Assembly: GCA_023436825.1 (NCBI GenBank)
Contig: JAEZHS010000678.1
Coordinates: forward strand, 1 to 13,926
From: Pseudomonadota bacterium
Lineage (GTDB): Bacteria > Pseudomonadota > Alphaproteobacteria > Reyranellales > Reyranellaceae
Reading direction: 5' to 3'
DNA: 13,926 nt
Of the stretch, positions 12,771 to 13,926 are shown piece by piece. A model generated the notes under the pieces. The model saw nothing but the letters and a program-made list of their open reading frames with translations. It was not told the origin of the DNA and ran no database searches. Made by a program: the position numbers and the translations under genes. Numbering within the stretch: position 1 is the stretch's first letter; every line of letters begins with the position of its first letter.

Positions 12771-12805
12771 GCGTAGCGAGGAGCCTTTGAGGCCCTTCGC
12801 TGCGC
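12771..12805 (+). other. Strong 35-base hairpin between the binding-protein and aldolase genes
   Basis: An outer stem pairs 12771-12782 with 12794-12805 (11 of 12 positions, two of them G-U), and an inner stem GCCT-TTG-AGGC spans 12783-12793. It begins 53 bases after the binding-protein stop and is not followed by a T tract. It resembles a dispersed palindromic repeat (REP-like) and may stabilise the upstream mRNA or lower readthrough. Only one copy is in the window, so repeat status is inferred. Confidence 0.5.
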
Positions 12806-12867
12806 ATCGTGCCGTCCTTAGTGCTATCATGCCGCCGGTGCTTCGCGATGGGAGCCTGGTGCAATCC

Positions 12868-13713
12868 ATGAAAGACAACAGCATATTGCGGGCGGTGCGC
12901 GAGGGGCGGGCGGCGCTCGGGACCGGACTCAAGGAGTTCGCCTCGCGCGGGGTCCCGTGGATCATCGAGGCCTCCGGCTTCGACTACTGCATGATCGACC
13001 ACGAACACGGCGCCTTCGATCTCGAGACGATCGCCGATCTCGCCGGGTGGTTCCAGGCCACCAACGTCTCGGCGATCGTGCGGATCCACAAATCCTTCAC
13101 CTACCTGATCCCGGCGATCCTCGACCAGGGGATCATGGGCATCCAGGTTTCGGAGGTCGACAGTGTCGAGGAGGCGCGCGCGATTGTGCGCGAGGCGAAG
13201 TATCCGCCGATCGGCAATCGCGGTATCTCGGGGCAGGGGATGCACACCGGATACCGGAGCTACGGCGCGCGTCACGCGACCGAGTATGCGCCCTGGGCCA
13301 ACGCCAACATCATCGTCTGCGTGTCGATCGAATCGCTCGAGGGCCTGGAGAATGTCGAGGCGATCGCGGCCACGGAGGGCATCGACATGATCGCCTACGG
13401 TCACTCGGACCTCAGCGCGCGGCTGGGCGTCCATCTCCAGCTCGAGCACCCGACGTTCAAGGCGGCGGTGCGCCGGATCGCGGAGGCCTGCAACGCGCAT
13501 GGAAAGCTTGCCCGCGGGTCGGCGGAAACCGAGGTGCAGATCGAGGAGTGCTGGCGGCTCGGCTGCAAGGTGCTGAACCTGCCCGGCACCGATGTCAGCA
13601 CCTACCTCGATGGCCTGAAGGCGCGCGCCGGTCGCGCCCATGCGCGGCTGAAATCGATCGGTGTGCCGGTTCATGCTCCTCTCCCGTTAGCGGGGGAGAG
13701 GAACAAGAGTTGA
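12868..13713 (+). CDS. HpcH/HpaI family aldolase
   Basis: This is a 281-residue class II (metal-dependent) pyruvate-type aldolase of the HpaI/YfaU/GarL family, which splits 2-keto-3-deoxy acids into pyruvate and an aldehyde. H45 in MIDHEHGAFDLET is the expected catalytic histidine, R72 (VRIHK) binds the keto acid, and E155 (VSIESLEGLE) and D181 (GHSDLSARLG) are the metal ligands. PPIGNRGIS (113-121) is the usual oxyanion loop. Deviations are VRIH in place of VRxP and AYGHSDLS in place of the common IGPxDLS. ATG 12868 matches the family N-terminus; GTG 12859 has a better-placed GGGAG, and ATG 12829 has none. The last residues (HAPLPLAGERNKS) are encoded by a palindromic repeat, so the C-terminus has been extended. 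Together with the dehydratase-like gene it suggests a non-phosphorylated sugar-acid route. Confidence 0.85.
   Translation: MKDNSILRAVREGRAALGTGLKEFASRGVPWIIEASGFDYCMIDHEHGAFDLETIADLAGWFQATNVSAIVRIHKSFTYLIPAILDQGIMGIQVSEVDSVEEARAIVREAKYPPIGNRGISGQGMHTGYRSYGARHATEYAPWANANIIVCVSIESLEGLENVEAIAATEGIDMIAYGHSDLSARLGVHLQLEHPTFKAAVRRIAEACNAHGKLARGSAETEVQIEECWRLGCKVLNLPGTDVSTYLDGLKARAGRAHARLKSIGVPVHAPLPLAGERNKS
13677..13702 (+). repeat. Intergenic-type palindrome (TCCTCTCCC...GGGAGAGGA) inside the aldolase 3' end
   Basis: Nine-base perfect arms at 13677-13685 and 13694-13702 surround an eight-base loop (GTTAGCGG). This CTCTCCC/GGGAGAG form is a common mobile or dispersed hairpin in alphaproteobacterial intergenic DNA. 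Here it supplies the codons for the aldolase tail (PLPLAGERN) and lies 27 bases before the next start. It may act as an mRNA-processing or stability element between the two genes. Confidence 0.6.
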
Positions 13714-13728
13714 GGTAGGAGAATAAGG

Positions 13729-13926
13729 ATGCGACTGCGGGGCAAGGTGGCGCTGCTGACAGGGGCGGCGGCGGCGATCAAGGGCGACCTGATGGGCTTC
13801 GGCGGTGCGGCGGCGCATTTGTTCGTGCGCGAAGGCGCGAAGGTGGTGCTGACCGACATCCGCGACGAGCTGGGCGAGCACGCGGCCGCGGGGGGGGGGG
13901 GGGGGGGGGGGGGGGGGGCGGGTGGG
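13729..13926 (+). CDS. SDR family oxidoreductase, N-terminal part only
   Basis: This is the start of a short-chain dehydrogenase that runs off the window. The N-terminus is MRLRGKVALLTGAAAAIKGD followed by LMGFGGAAAHLFVREGAKVV and LTDIRDELGEHAA. The usual TGxxxGIG loop is expanded: TGAAAAIKGDLMGFGG, a form I know from a subset of SDR proteins. D43 at the end of the second strand points to NAD use. ATG 13729 is preceded by GTAGGAG with suitable spacing. It is probably the last visible gene of the catabolic cluster and could oxidise a product of the aldolase or dehydratase. Bases from 13890 on are a G run that is probably not genomic, so only about 53 codons are trustworthy. The catalytic Tyr-Lys part is missing. 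Confidence 0.75.
   Translation, partial: MRLRGKVALLTGAAAAIKGDLMGFGGAAAHLFVREGAKVVLTDIRDELGEHAAAGGGGGGGGGAGG
13890..13926. other. Terminal poly-G run, probable sequencing artefact
   Basis: Twenty-nine consecutive Gs (13890-13918) are followed by CGGGTGGG to the end. Such tails arise when two-colour sequencing reads run out of signal and are then assembled. The run falls in the middle of an SDR coding region where poly-glycine makes no structural sense. Confidence 0.8.

Noticed and set aside
12825..12830. TATCAT as a -10 box for an internal promoter before the aldolase gene
   Set aside because: The sequence 17-18 bases upstream is not a -35, and the hairpin at 12771-12805 overlaps that area.
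1..13926. tRNA, rRNA or CRISPR arrays
   Set aside because: No T-loop-like motif in a cloverleaf context, no rRNA-like stretch and no regularly spaced repeats were seen.

Overview
The window looks like a contig from a GC-rich proteobacterium. Alphaproteobacteria is my best guess (Reyranella- or Bradyrhizobium-like), because of the strong G/C third-position bias, the class I fructose-bisphosphate aldolase, the DUF5990 protein and the CTCTCCC...GGGAGAG type of intergenic palindrome. The order cannot be fixed from this sequence. Both edges are weak assembly points. The left edge lies inside a transposase gene. The right edge ends in a 29-base G run inside a gene, probably a sequencing artefact.

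Left part (1-4290), housekeeping and accessory genes. A frameshifted, edge-truncated IS3-type OrfA with a candidate IS end (1-438) is followed by a DUF5990 protein (583-1014). Next is a duplicated scrap of the aldolase 3' end (1026-1072). A small dimeric alpha/beta-barrel (ABM-like) protein (1213-1503) is convergent with class I aldolase fda (1514-2413, minus). Divergent from fda is a rifampin ADP-ribosyltransferase (arr, 2534-2950), with a perfect palindrome between the two. A classical SDR dehydrogenase (3034-3882) follows. The next 405 bases hold no convincing gene, but contain two hairpins and a near-consensus sigma-70 promoter that drives no recognisable ORF.

Middle (4288-7187, minus strand): a LysR-type regulator, a short MetE-C-terminal-like zinc methyltransferase, a possible 54-residue protein and a cupin lie in one direction and may be co-transcribed.

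Right part (7337-end, plus strand): divergent from the LysR gene is a compact catabolic cluster. Its order is metal-dependent amidohydrolase, cupin, mandelate-racemase-type enolase-superfamily enzyme, ketopantoate-reductase-like enzyme, ABM-domain protein, Tat-exported LivK-type solute-binding protein, HpcH/HpaI aldolase and an SDR that runs off the end. Start/stop overlaps, strong Shine-Dalgarno sequences and small gaps support one transcription unit over at least the first five genes. Two hairpins, after the binding-protein gene and inside the end of the aldolase gene, may tune the later ones. Together the genes look like uptake and stepwise breakdown of a small hydroxy-acid or lactone-like carbon source: hydrolysis, dehydration or isomerisation, retro-aldol cleavage, and NAD(P)-linked oxidation or reduction, under LysR control. 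The substrate is unknown, and this cluster is the best candidate in the window for an undescribed pathway.
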